Below, piece after piece: positions 12,801 through 24,087 of a stretch of 64,000 nt of DNA; position 1 is the stretch's first letter; each line of letters opens with the position of its first letter. A program made the position numbers and the translations under genes. The notes under the pieces are model-generated. The model saw only the letters and a program-made list of their open reading frames with translations, searched no databases and was not told the origin of the DNA. This DNA comes from Aphis gossypii (taxonomy: Eukaryota > Arthropoda > Insecta > Hemiptera > Aphididae): the NCBI RefSeq assembly GCF_020184175.1, contig NC_065531.1, positions 12,731,213 through 12,795,212 of the forward strand. Direction: 5' to 3'.

Positions 12801-13282
12801 TTGCCTAATGAGATCTAAGTTTTTAACAAACATATTTTTTTTAACCCAGTCAAATAAAAATTATTATATTTTATTATATTGCACACATTTTTATATTTAG
12901 TTTATTTTTCAATTCCTGCATGTTAGTTATTGTTTTGTTTTCTCTTCCATATCACTTGTAGAAGGAATGAATGAAGATGGCTCTTTCATTGGCTTGTATG
13001 GTAAAAAAAGACAGGGGGGTGAAACCACTTCGGCCGGTTTTGCTACACTTGTCTAAATGTGTGAGTACATAATGATAAAAGAAAATTTATTATTTGTAAA
13101 AATCGTATTATTTATATATTTTATGTTTAAATTATACAGCTCAGTTTACCGAGGACGGATCTTTTATCGGTCAATATGGCACTGCTAGAAAAAATCGGCA
13201 ACAGCAATCTCAACCACAACCACAACCACAATCTCCACTTCAAGCTGTCACTGGTTCGTCCTCTGCTGCCACTTATGTATAA
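6825..13282 (+). CDS. Nrg: Neuroglian, L1-family cell adhesion molecule
   Basis: Coding exons, all with GT..AG introns and matching phase: 6825-6900, 7223-7352, 7441-7556, 7624-7817, 7886-8025, 8090-8251, 8330-8520, 8608-8883, 8954-9131, 9363-9454, 9538-9818, 9885-10253, 10318-10552, 10612-10730, 10800-10986, 11141-11408, 11478-11648, 11735-11901, 12114-12321, 12399-12487, then one of two last exons. The product is 1247 or 1263 residues, the usual length for insect neuroglian. Order: signal peptide 1-24, six Ig domains to about 612 (Ig1 Cys60-Trp72-Cys112, Ig2 Cys156-Trp169-Cys212), five fibronectin III domains to about 1117, one membrane helix near 1131-1154, then a cytoplasmic tail with SDTDSMAEYGEGD and an ankyrin-binding FIG.Y motif. 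Known role: homophilic neuronal and septate-junction adhesion linked to ankyrin and spectrin. The only unusual donor is gtgcgt at 11409. Confidence 0.95.
12962..13056 (+). CDS. Nrg: Neuroglian alternative last exon A (FIGLY, ends ATLV)
   Basis: The acceptor AG is at 12960-12961. Joined in phase to the G ending the exon at 12487, it reads EGMNEDGSFIGLYGKK and continues to FATLV and a TAA at 13054. FIGLY stands where the ankyrin-binding motif is usually FIGQY. The C-terminal T-L-V fits a class I PDZ ligand. It gives a total of 1247 residues. In Drosophila, neuroglian mRNAs likewise differ only in the last coding part (Nrg167 and Nrg180). Confidence 0.85.
13140..13282 (+). CDS. Nrg: Neuroglian alternative last exon B (FIGQY, Gln/Pro-rich, ends ATYV)
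   Basis: The acceptor CAG ends at 13139. Joined to the same donor it reads AQFTEDGSFIGQYGTARK, then a run of Gln-Pro repeats and a Ser-rich stretch ending SSSAATYV and TAA at 13280. It has the canonical FIGQY ankyrin motif and a T-Y-V class I PDZ ligand, for a total of 1263 residues. It shares the TEDGSFIG / NEDGSFIG core with exon A, so the two look like an old exon duplication. By length this one may match the longer, neural type of isoform; that is inference. Confidence 0.88.
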
Positions 13283-14620
13283 TTCTCGAAAAGTATTTTT
13301 GACATTTACTCATTTACCTATATAGTATATAAAATATTTTTATGCATTTTTAAAAAAATCTTCCCTGCCCTAAATCCAAAGCTTTTTATGTCAGTATTAC
13401 TATTTATTATTTGACCAATAACGCTTAAAAAAATATTTAATTGTAAAGATACAGACTATTGTTGTCTTTTGTTGTAACTAATGGTTGTATTTTTGTAACG
13501 TGTCTATTAATTTCATATTAGAATTCCTTGTCTGTGATAAAAACATTTTTAAGTCCATGATAAAAAAAAAAATAGTTGTGTTAGGAATACTAACTAACTT
13601 CGCTATTTAATTTCAAATTGAAAAGAAGAAAGTAGTATTATTTGTAATATATTAAAACAATTCATATATTTAAATTAATATCAGTATTTTGTATTCATAC
13701 CATACCAATTAAAGGCATTGTAACTTTTTATTTTGTGCCACAGTCATTCTTAGGATGGTTTGGTTGTTGTTGTGATTAATTCTGTTAATTTAATATTAAT
13801 TTTAAAATGCACGCCAAGCCTGCGCTTCATTTAACACCTTTTTAAATATTTGTTATGTTTTATATAGACCTCTAATAATTTTATATGTTTACTGTTTAGT
13901 ATGTATTATTATTTTGTAATCAGTATTATTCATGAACAATGGCAAATTTCTTTTTCTTTTTTTGATCTCAAAATCAAATTAAAATAAAGCCAAACTATGA
14001 TTTCACATCACATTTAACTATAAAGTGGCCTATGTTTTAATGACAATATTTATATAGAAGATAAACATTTATTTTATTTTTGTAATTGTCGATCCAATTT
14101 TTAATATGAACAATATATTATAATATATTTTTGATCAAATTTTCACCACCACCTTTCACTGCCCTTTATAGAATAATCCTTGTTATTATATTTGTATAAC
14201 CATTTTTTTTTTTACATATTTATGTAACGCATGCATTCCATATAAATAGTTCTTAGTTAAGTTCATAAATATATATTACTATAAATCAATGTAAAGCGTT
14301 TTTACCTTTATTCAAAAACAAATATTATAATGTAACATGCCTACTTTGCCTTATAGAGATATATTCAACAACGACACTTAGTATTTTAGTATAACACATT
14401 TTAAATAAAATAATGCACCCGAGTTTAGTTTGTAGCCAATTTAGATGTAAAATTTATATATATTTATATATTTTTTTTTTTGTCATTATTTTCCAGTGCC
14501 CTATGATTTTATTTATTTATTTCTATTTTGTAAACACAACAGATTGTTATTTTTAAGTTAAGATATATTTTACACATTTGCAGTATTAATCTATAAGTAT
14601 AATTTTGTATTTTTAATAAA
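13283..14620 (+). other. Nrg: Neuroglian 3' untranslated region (probable)
   Basis: AT-rich sequence follows the stop of last exon B with no further open frame. Several AATAAA signals occur, at about 13983, near 14405 and at 14615-14620. The last lies in tttttaataaactag and is a good candidate for the distal poly(A) site. Which signals are used cannot be told from sequence. Confidence 0.45.
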
Positions 14621-14639
14621 CTAGTAAGTTATGCTAAAA

Positions 14640-16330
14640 TACCTAATTAAATGGCAAAGGTAATATGATCTGTTTTTTATTATTACTACAATACTACTTA
14701 ATGATTTCCATTATTCTTTGATCATAAAAATCACTTACAAATTTGTGTGGTATATTGTTCTTCTTAGATGGCCAATTGAAATAATTTAATAGACTACTCA
14801 ACTTGGAGATTGTTATAGTACAGTCAAAGTCAAATAGGTAACGTAATATTATTAAGTTATAATTTCGACAGTAATGATTAATTATCATTTATATTGTACA
14901 AATAATGTTTATATAATTATTGTACAAGAAAATTTACAAAATTGAAGAAACAAAAAATTAATTATTATATTTTATCTATCATTAATTTATGCCTATGTTT
15001 CATTTATAATAACATATATTTGTTATGTAAAGAACAATTTTGATTTTCAGTTTTCATATAATTCAGTGAAATGAATGAATTATTTATTAAACTCCATTTT
15101 TTCCAAATTATATTTTAAAAATGATTAGTTAAAATAATATTTGGTTCATTTCAAACAATTGTTAGTAAAGTGTTATTTAGTCATTATGAGATGTCAGAAA
15201 ATGTACCTATAAATTTTTATTTTCAATTTAAGCGCTGATATTTGAATTAATTCATTGTCACAATTATATTGTACTATGAACTGTGCAATGTTAAAAAATT
15301 TAAAATACATAATCACATCAAGTATGAATATTAAATTAGATTTAAGAATCTTTATTTTTTATTTAGTTGGTCAAGTGTAAGTCTGAATTGAATACATTTT
15401 TATCTGAATAAAAAATTATAAATTGGTTTTTTTAAATTATTTGGATAAAAAATAGTATACAAATAAAATTGAAATTCTATTTACTTGAGAATGGTTGAAT
15501 TGATTTGTACCATTTTTAATTAAATATTTAAAAACATTCCAAATCAGATTTTTATAGTAAAAATTTGAGGAAAAACTGAAACTGGTTACTGACATAATAT
15601 TTGTTAGGGGCATTACTATATGGTACTACTATATTTATATTGACTGTACTTCTGTGGTCTGATTATATTCATTAATTCTAAACGCAAATGGATCGAGTAT
15701 TAGGTATTCAAGTGAATTGAAATCTTAATAATGTTAAAATAATTATTTAGCCATGATCATAGTTGAAAGTCAATCTTTACAATGATACAAATTGGAAAAT
15801 TTTGTACTCCCTTGTTTGCTAGTCAATCTTTCAGTTCTTCATCCCTCTCACGATAATATTTAATGAGATTAATTTTCATGAGTCAAGTGTGAACCTCTCA
15901 ATGTTTTATAATTCTTATCAATGTATTATAATGATTATTAATTTTTAAATCATGATAGTACTTATCATTTTTATTTAAAAAAGCAGAAAATTGATAATAA
16001 CAAAACTAATACTATATAGTTAAGTTGTAACTACTATAACCAGTAAAATATACTCATTCAAGTAAAATAATTTATGTTACACTTTGTAGTTTGTACCTAT
16101 CTTATTTAACTTCCTAGTTACTATTTACTGTCTACAACTAGTAATTTTTAAACTATAAATCAAGACTCTTAATTATGTTTATCGTTTGGACCTCATAAAC
16201 TTTTTCCATATTATTTTAAGTCTTTATTTTCATGATGTGCAAAATATAAAAGTATTAGTTATGTGTGTTATGATACAGAAATATTTGATTTTCAAAAATC
16301 TATAACAACTATTTGTATTAAATATTTATC
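14640..16330. other. AT-rich spacer between neuroglian and Atg12
   Basis: No convincing coding sequence, RNA gene or repeat was recognised. A short minus-strand open frame at 14694-14888 has no domain and no splice context. The promoter of the Atg12 gene presumably lies in the last few hundred bases, but no clear core motif stands out. Confidence 0.4.
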
Positions 16331-17695
16331 ATGGATGAAGAACTTACTAATGAATGTAATACTGCCAAAGTTGTTACTGAAAACAAAGAAAAAAGTAAGT
16401 ATTCCAGTCATTTGAGATTTTAATTTATTATTACTTATTTAGAATAATTTTATATTCTTATAGTTGAGATATTATTGAAAGCAACCGGTAATGCACCAAT
16501 TCTCAAGACAAAAAAATGGATGGTTGAAAAAGAAAAGACAGTGGCATCTATTAATGATTTTTTACGTAAATTATTAAAACTAGAACCATCTGATAGTTTG
16601 GTAAATATATTAAATACATAATATATATCAGTAAAAGTTTGTTTAACAGGACATCTTTATGTCTATTTTGTATGTTTTTCAACAAAAAACATAACCCACG
16701 TGGATTGACAAATACTGTCAACTATGCGTTATATTTTAAAATTTGACAGAAGGTTATATCACTTTGTTCATTTTTAATTTTAATATTGATATGATTAGTA
16801 ATTTCATAAAGTGGCAATATATAATTATATACCTTACTATTTATAGATGTCTCATTATTTATGTAATTTTAGTAATAAAATTTAATCATAAATTGATTTA
16901 TTCAAGAATAACAAATTAACTTTTGCAAACTACCATAGGTTCATAAAGTTATTCAATTCGCCAAATATTATTAAACCAGTCATGCATAATGTATTTACTT
17001 TATTACAATACTATTAGATTTAATTTTTTTTTGCATTTAAAAAATTTACATGGAACAAATACATAGGTATTGAATATTCTTAAATTAATTGTGTTATTTA
17101 ACTATTTCCTTTGAAAATTTTTTGTGTTGAAAATTAGAGTATATAACTAAAAACAAAATTATGATTTAAAATAATCATAATAATTTTGAAAACATTAAAG
17201 CTGATTACACACGGAGCGGTTTTGGATTATGATCCGCGGCGATCAAATCCCACTCGTCTAAACAGGAAAAGCATTGTTTAATTTTAGCGAGCAAATGTGG
17301 TTGACTGAAAATTGAACATGAGCGATTGTAAGCAGTCAGCGGCGCGGTTTAATCCGTATGAATATGCCATTTGATTTACCCGTGTTTTATTGTAAGCGGT
17401 TTTCCGTCAACCACGACCGTATATATGGCCAAACCGCTTCGTGTGTAGCCAGGTTTATGCAACAAGTAAAATATAAAACATGGCAAAATATAATAATAAT
17501 AAACTTTAGAGTCTGATTTGTTATTTTATATAACATTTTAATTTAATATATATGTATTTATTTTTTTTGCAGTTCTTGTATGTGAATCAAGCATTTGCTC
17601 CATCACCTGATCAGACAATGAAAAATTTATATGATTGTTACAACACAGACGGTCGTCTTGTATTACATTATTGTAAAACTCAAGCTTGGGGGTGA
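16331..17695 (+). CDS. Atg12: Autophagy protein Atg12, ubiquitin-like modifier
   Basis: Three exons in phase: 16331-16394, 16464-16600, 17573-17695, giving 107 residues, close to other insect Atg12 proteins. After a short acidic N-terminus comes the ubiquitin-fold core: EILLKATGNAPILK, KKWMVEKEKTVASINDFLRK, then FLYVNQAFAPSPDQT and LYDCYNTDGRLVLHYC, ending QAWG. The terminal Gly107 is the residue that Atg7 and Atg10 activate and link to a lysine of Atg5. The Atg12-Atg5 conjugate, with Atg16, then promotes Atg8 lipidation on the forming autophagosome in the cytoplasm. No processing tail follows the Gly, as is usual for Atg12. A poly(A) signal AATAAA lies at 17795-17800. The start ATG is the only one in the first exon and its donor is a perfect gtaagt. 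Confidence 0.94.
17201..17452. mobile_element. Short terminal-inverted-repeat element (MITE-like) in Atg12 intron 2
   Basis: The left end reads ctgattacacacggagcgg and the right end, reverse complemented, reads ctggctacacacgaagcgg. These arms of about 24 bp differ at a few bases. The inside is about 200 bp, clearly more GC-rich than the intron around it, with further copies of the GCGGTTT motif. It has no coding capacity. No clear target-site duplication was found, so the superfamily is not assigned. Confidence 0.65.
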
Positions 17696-17699
17696 GATC

Positions 17700-20290
17700 A
17701 TAAATTTCACAAAATTACATTTTGTTTCTTAGGAATTAAAAATCGTTTAATTTGTGACATTGTATTATAAGTTATTATAATTTATAAAATTGTTAATAAA
17801 TATACAAATTGTTTATAAAAACAATTGTTACAATTATTTAAATGTGAATGGTCAAAATATGATATTGTAAACAATAGTCAATTACAAAGTTTGTATTACC
17901 CCAGGTTAAATAATAATTATTATCATTAACCATGTTATATACCAGTAATCGCAATCAAAAAACACTCATAATGGTTTTAGAGTTGTTATGTATTCTGTAA
18001 GTCTGTATGCAAGCTTAAGACTCAAGGAGAAGACAGCTTTATGAAGTTTAGGTCTCGACCGAAATTTGTATACTGACAAAAGAATACCTATTGGCTGTTT
18101 TAGTCTTTTGGAATAAAATAATAATATATTAAGTTATAATCAATGAATTAAAATAATATAATAAAGAAAATATTAATACTACAACTTCTACAACTTACAG
18201 AAACCATAACTAATTCAATTTAAAACTATTGGAAAAATTAATATATTCAACCTAGAAAGAATTCCATATTAAAAATGATCAAATAGCTGATGACTATGTT
18301 ATAATAACAAAATGTATTTTCAATAATATTATACAAAAATAATCCATTCAACTATAATATAACCTATGTAAGACTAGATTAACAACATGCGATATAAAAA
18401 TTCACAAAGGTCAGTAGAATTCCTAAATGAACTTGTAAACGTCACTGATCAATAAATTAATACACACAATAGGGTTCATGAAAACTACTGTATGAGTAAG
18501 TATAATTTAGCTGTTAATATATTTATATATCATGTACATAAAACAGAAATGTGACAGTAACTAATGTCAATACCTATTGAATAGATTGTAGAATTATTGT
18601 ATTTACTATTTACATTACCAAAACTAATAAATTTGCTTAAAGAGGGTGAAGTGATTCAATTAATTTTAAAGACTATATATATATATTTATAAATTGTTAA
18701 TATGTTACAAGGGCGGACGCAGGAAAAAATTTTGAGGGGCGTTTTGAAAAAAATAGCATTTTTTGAAGGTTCATAAGTGAGAATAACTGCATTTGAAATT
18801 AATCATCCATTCATTTCGAAGGGGGGTTTGATCTCCCCCCTTGCGTCTGCCACTGATATATTATGTTTAATAATTGTACATAGAATTAAAAAAAAAATTA
18901 TTTGAAACCATATACTACTTATTTATAAAAAATATGAAGTGACGGTTCCCAATGATCACATTTACCAATATCAATCAATAGGTAACAAATAAATTTAAGA
19001 AATATTAATAAAAACAATACCTAGCAAATACACAGGAATTAGAATATTAAAATATATGTAATCAATTTAATGTTCATATCTGTTATGTCTATAATATTAT
19101 CTCCAACTCTAGACTTCAGTGGTGAGAGAATAGTTAATATACTTTTTAAAAATGTCAATCAATACTTATAGCCTTTAGGTATTTCTAACTTTAATTTAAG
19201 CACGTTTAATAAGACAAAATATTATATTGTAATCGTTAACCTAGCTATAGTCTCTATATGACTATATCTATACAAATAATGTGAATTCAAAAATCATATT
19301 TTCAACAGAACGCATTTTGAAGAGGATACGTTTTAAAAATACTATACAAAATAAAATAACATCTAATATAGAAATATGAAGCTATGGCAACAACTGACAA
19401 AACAAACAAGCTCACAAGGTATAGAACAAAGGTTATAAAATTATAACATTTTCTACCTACATGTTTTATTTAGTATTTAGACCTCATGTATTAAAAGGAG
19501 ACAGAATTTGGAGCCATCAAATGCCAGGCCATTCAAATTTCAAATAAAAAAAAATTCGCTTAGCATAATCAAACATAAATCCATATCACTATTTTGATTA
19601 AACGACATATGGCCTAGGCCCTGGGTGATCCGCTAAAGGAACTCGTTGGACGGTTATAAGAAGCCAAAAAAATTTGGGTATAGATCTATGATAAATGCAT
19701 GAGAATATCGACTAGATATTTAAGTACCTACCTATCTAGTACAAATAAATCATATGGTCTCGTCAACTTTACTATGTTTAACAAAATTAAAAACTGTCAT
19801 TCAACACCTTATAAATTTGGTACTCTTTTAATTTCGATTTCTGCTCATCTCTCATCTGCTGATGTAGATCGTAGGTATAAAACTAATTACTAGCAATTTA
19901 ATAACAACCTATGACGCACTGAATAATCTGGACAGTCGAAACTAATTTAAGCTATCTGCTACCAGTTAGTTAGTGAACGAAATGAAATAAATGTCAATAA
20001 ATGTATCTGTAAGAGTTGTAGGACGAGAAAACTTGTTTGAAGTCCCTTTAATAGCTTTCATGGCATTCAGATTGTATAATATATATTAATATGTAATAAT
20101 ATCTTCTTTAAACTGCAGAAGAGTCAGTTACTCTGGAGTCTGCAGAAGAGTTCAGAATATTTAGCATATTATATTCTGTATACTAATAACAGATGTTTTC
20201 GGGGGATTCATCGGCTAGGTAATTTAGACTATATATTTATACGAAATATTTCAGAGAAGTATACTACCGTTGATGCTGTTTCGCTCTGCA
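17700..20290. other. Gene-free stretch downstream of Atg12
   Basis: Apart from the small repeat element near 18708-18855, no gene or structured feature was recognised. A 64-codon frame at 19699-19893 has no recognisable content and no neighbouring splice logic, and is taken as chance. Confidence 0.4.
18708..18855. mobile_element. Tiny inverted-repeat element remnant
   Basis: The left end, agggcggacgcagg, matches the reverse complement of the right end (cccttgcgtctgccactg gives cagtggcagacgcaaggg) with few mismatches. The interior of about 120 bp has a G-run (gggggg) and a C-run (cccccc) near the right end. It looks like a short non-autonomous DNA transposon, with no coding sequence. The right-hand terminus beginning cagtggc is the better kept. 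Confidence 0.5.
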
Positions 20291-20291
20291 A

Positions 20292-21045
20292 TCACGCGTC
20301 TCTGTGGATAGCGGTGAACATGACGTCGACGACCGATTGCAAGTGATCGTTTTTCTCTTTCTCCTTGCTGAGCACGGCCCGGAGCGATTCGATCGGCGTC
20401 GGGTCTGACCGGCTCCTCTCCACGACTCCCAGCAGATCACGTCTGTCCTTTTCGGCCGCTTTCAATCTGTCCGTGACCAGGGCCAGCCTCTTCCGGAGCT
20501 CGCGCGACTCGTGCACCGCCGTCATGCCGTGCAGCCGTCGACTGCAACAAGAGTTGCCGCCGTTTTCGGCCACGGACGGCCCGTTCTCTCGGTTCGCCGC
20601 CGTCAAAGCGTCCCGGATGCGCGTCATGATCTCGACCAGTTCGCGTTTCCGCAAGACGGCCGGTACACCGCCGGCGGACGAGTCGCCGTCCAACGGCCGC
20701 GCAAGTTCGTCGACCGAACGATGGTTCGCACCGGTGGACCGCACCGGTTTCGCTTCGGCCAACTGACGCAGCCGTTCCCTGTCCGCGGTCAGCCGGTCCC
20801 ATTCCGCCCGCAGCCGCCGGTGATGGACCAACAGTCTGCCGGCAATCGAATTCAACGACCCGTCGTTCGGGGACCGCTTGTCCCACACCCTCAAGTCACT
20901 CATCCTGAGCGTCGAAACCGCGGCGGTCGACTCTTCCGCGTCCCGCCGTTTGATCGTTCCCTGCTCGTCGTTTGTGTCGCGCGCCTGCACTCGTGTCCCG
21001 CCGAATGCCTCTTCCACGATCCGATCCACCTGATCATCGCGCGTT
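20292..21045 (-). CDS. GC-rich coiled-coil exon, terminal part of an unknown protein
   Basis: An open frame runs to a TGA at 20292-20294. There is no in-frame ATG near the 5' end and the frame stays open upstream to a stop near 21086, so this is most likely a last exon entered by splicing. A candidate acceptor is tatatcag just upstream of 21045, giving TRDDQVDRIVEEAFGGTRVQ as first residues; another is the CAG just before 21029. The protein of about 250 residues is rich in Arg, Glu and Leu. Helical segments such as RLRAEWDRLTADRERLRQLA and RELRKRLALVTDRLKAAEKD look like coiled coils, and it ends SVVDVMFTAIHRDA. GC content is over 60 percent against AT-rich flanks. No family was recognised. 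It may share a gene with the exon at 22618-22893. Confidence 0.5.
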
Positions 21046-21120
21046 CTGATATATAGTAAAGTCGTATCATGACTGTGCGGGCATTATATTGTGATGTTTT
21101 GAAAAACTAATTTCGTTGTA

Positions 21121-21180
21121 CCCAATGCCGTAATTTGGGGGGGAGGGTCCGGGGGTCCGGGGCCCCCCGAAATTTCTAGA
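21121..21180. repeat. G-rich repeat fragment
   Basis: The fragment consists of closely spaced G-runs (ggggggg, ggg, ggggg, gggg) followed by cccccc, in an otherwise AT-rich setting. The G-runs could form a four-stranded structure and ggggcccc can fold back. It resembles the end of a transposable element rather than host coding sequence. The second arm was not found nearby. Confidence 0.35.
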
Positions 21181-22610
21181 AGTAGAAATATTTTTTTATT
21201 ATTAGGAAGGTATAACTAACTATACCTATCATACAAATTGAATATTATAATGATCACTTATGTTTTCAACGAGGATATATTAATCAGATTTTATATTTTT
21301 AACGTAAAAAATGACAAGTGTTCAGTATCTATATATTTAAAAAAAATTTTGGCTGCTTATAGTTATTAGTACCTTGGTACTTATTATTAATTGTTAATCG
21401 TTGAGTTTGTGGCACTGGTATTAACACTAGGTATTAAACACATTTCATATTAATAGGTACACTAATATTTTTCTCTTCATTGACATGTTTATATTCAAAG
21501 GTGGACATTAACTATTACCTATAGTTAGTTTATTTTATAATAAACTTGTGAACTTAACTAGTTTAATTGACAGTTGAAATAACTTAGCTTTTCTCAGTTT
21601 ATTTAAAAATAATCCATCAAGTTAAAAACATTTAAAAATTTTTTGTCTATAGGTATTTATAGGTACGTAAATATTAATATAACATAAAAATATTCCAATA
21701 CTATAATAACACAAACATTTTTGTTATTTTTCTAGATAAAATAATTTTGTATTTATTAAAATGATATATTCTAGTAAATTAGATAGGCATAAAGCTATAA
21801 AATATATCTAAACATTTCACGATAACAATATTATTAATTTATTATAATTTATAATAAGTTGTACAAATAACAATAATTATCGATAAGAAAAATACACCGG
21901 ACACCAGATTCTGGAAATTAGAAAAAAAATTCAAAAAATAACTTGACAACTGAACTATTGAATAAATATTGCTATAGTACTACACACGTCGTATATTATG
22001 CTGTTCTTTATTTGCAGACAATATTATGAAATATGAAAAATTATAGTGCACTTGTATCGACCAGTCCCTTACGTATAGGTATTGTGTTTGATTTAAATTA
22101 ATAAATAATAATCATGTAAAGTAAAAGGGTATAGGTACACTATAGGTCTGTAGAATATAAATTATGATAAAATTTCAATAAAATTATTGTTTATAAATTA
22201 GAATATTAGAAAGACACAGCTACATTTTATGTGATTTTCGTACCAATTAAAAAAATAGATTAACTTTTTTTAAACTGAGTTAAGTTAATACTTTTTTCCT
22301 TATAACCTTCTAACTTATCGATCTTGTGTTCTCTCCATAACTTAACTTGAGTTAATTATTTTTATTAATTTGTCCACCATTGATTATATTAGTCAATAGC
22401 CTAAAAAGGAGATACTTATATAAAGGTATGCCTATCATAACACTATTTTACTAAAAAAATAATAATCAGTACCTAAGTTCTTTTCAAAATTATAAGTATT
22501 ATCATCCTCTTGACGGTTTGATTATATAACTTGTTTTTATTTGTATGCCAAAAAAACTATACGAGAGGCTGCCAAAGTGTGTAACTAAGAAGATATATAA
22601 TTTATTATAT
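21180..22610. other. AT-rich stretch, possible intron
   Basis: No coding sequence was recognised on either strand. If the exons at 22618-22893 and 20292-21045 belong to one gene, this is its intron; a small exon could be hidden in it. Confidence 0.3.
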
Positions 22611-22617
22611 AACTTAC

Positions 22618-22893
22618 AACTAGCTCAACATCTTCAAAATATTTTCTTTTTGGCTGAGACATTTGTTTAGACATTTGTATACATTTCTTATAAACTGAGA
22701 TAATTTCTTTGATATTGTCTAGTAATACTTTTTGTTTAACTTTGTAAGTGTGAATTTTGGCTTGAAAAAGTTTTTCTTTTATGTTATTATCAATTTTTCG
22801 TTGACTGACTTTTGGTCGTATAGGATATGTAGTAAATTTATAATTGGACTTTTTTTCCCCATTCGATGTTCGTAAGCTTTGAGTTTTCTTCAT
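22618..22893 (-). CDS. Lys-rich first coding exon, unknown protein (partial)
   Basis: The ATG at 22893 has a good context (ccacaATGaag). The 92 codons end exactly at a strong donor (gttgtaagt, intron from 22617), and reading on would stop within ten codons. The sequence is lysine-rich and likely helical, with stretches such as KEKLFQAKIHTYKVKQKVLL and EIISVYKKCIQMSKQ. No signal peptide is seen. The exon ends in phase 0. The next minus-strand coding block is the coiled-coil exon at 20292-21045. The CAG just before 21029 would join in phase (ELV-VDRIVEE), but its pyrimidine tract is poor. Function is not recognised. Confidence 0.4.
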
Positions 22894-22899
22894 TGTGGT

Positions 22900-24080
22900 T
22901 TAGTGTATTTTAGTATTATTTGACATGTTCAACTTGGAATGTTTGTAAATCTTATTTATATGTGTAGCTATTGACAACAACAATAATACAATTAAATAAA
23001 TCAAATACTAAAAAAGGAAAATATTTAAAAATTACAAACTAACAAACTACATTATTGTAAGAAATACATAGAGTAATTATATAATGTCATGTAATATAAT
23101 GTAATGATCATTTGTCCCTGTGTAAAATAATCATTTCGTGTAGTCTTTTCAACGTAAATTTGAGATGAAGATGTCAAAGTAAGTACAAAAATAGTAGTCA
23201 CTAGTCACTCGGTACCCAGAACTCTACAGAAGAAAAGACACACAATTTATGAGTGGGGACGACAGAGCCTCCCACTTGTATACCTCATTTGAAAATGCTA
23301 GGACTAGAGCCCTCTAATTTTAAAGTCTAGTTTCGTCTATGCAGCATGCATTAGCATTTTAATACAAGGATGCATGAATATTTAATTAATTTAACAGTTC
23401 AATAAAATTTAACGGATCAATCACGAACCACTAAATCATGTTTATCGTAATTTTTATGTTTGTTAATGTAGTCCAGAAGAAATACTACGCATATTGTACA
23501 TATTATATAAAAATATAAATTTATTTAATATTATTTTAGCGGAAATGCATGTAGGAAAAAAATATTTTCGCGGTTTAAAAAAACAGTGTTGACATAGGTA
23601 CCTAATAAAATGTATATTATAATATTAGTTTAACAAAAATGCATGTAGGAAAAAAATATTTTCACGGTTCAAAAAAACAGTGTTGACATAGGTACCTTGA
23701 CATAGGTAACCCACCAATATCTATATAATGAATAAAAGGGAATTTACTATGTAATACGGAGTACGGACAGTGGACAACCTGTTTTGAGGTACCTATTCTT
23801 GTACCTCTTCGTGAGGTTAGGTTTCCCTCAAGAAGTCAAAAGTCATGACTCGTAAAAACATTCATTAACAATACGATTTTTCAAACGATTTCAATTCTTC
23901 AGGTTATTCCTTATACTGTGTCATTTGTTGTTTGTTGCTGAATGTCAGTAGGTAAGTATGAAAATAATAAAATTATATTTTAATTGTTAAGGTATTTTTA
24001 TAAAAGTTGTTTAATCTTGCATTTTTAATGTTATATTAAAAAAAAAAAATAATAAGAATCATAATGATATTTAAATGTTT
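22900..24080. other. Gene-free stretch with a local tandem duplication
   Basis: No genes were recognised. The only structure noted is the duplicated unit at 23542-23700. Confidence 0.4.
23542..23700. repeat. Tandem duplication, about 95-bp period
   Basis: The block aaatgcatgtaggaaaaaaa, continuing through cagtgttgacataggtacc, occurs at 23543 and again at 23637 with only a few changes (cgcggttt versus cacggttc). The second copy is followed by a further partial repeat of ttgacataggta. It is a recent local duplication with no coding content. Confidence 0.75.
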
Positions 24081-24087
24081 TGGAACG

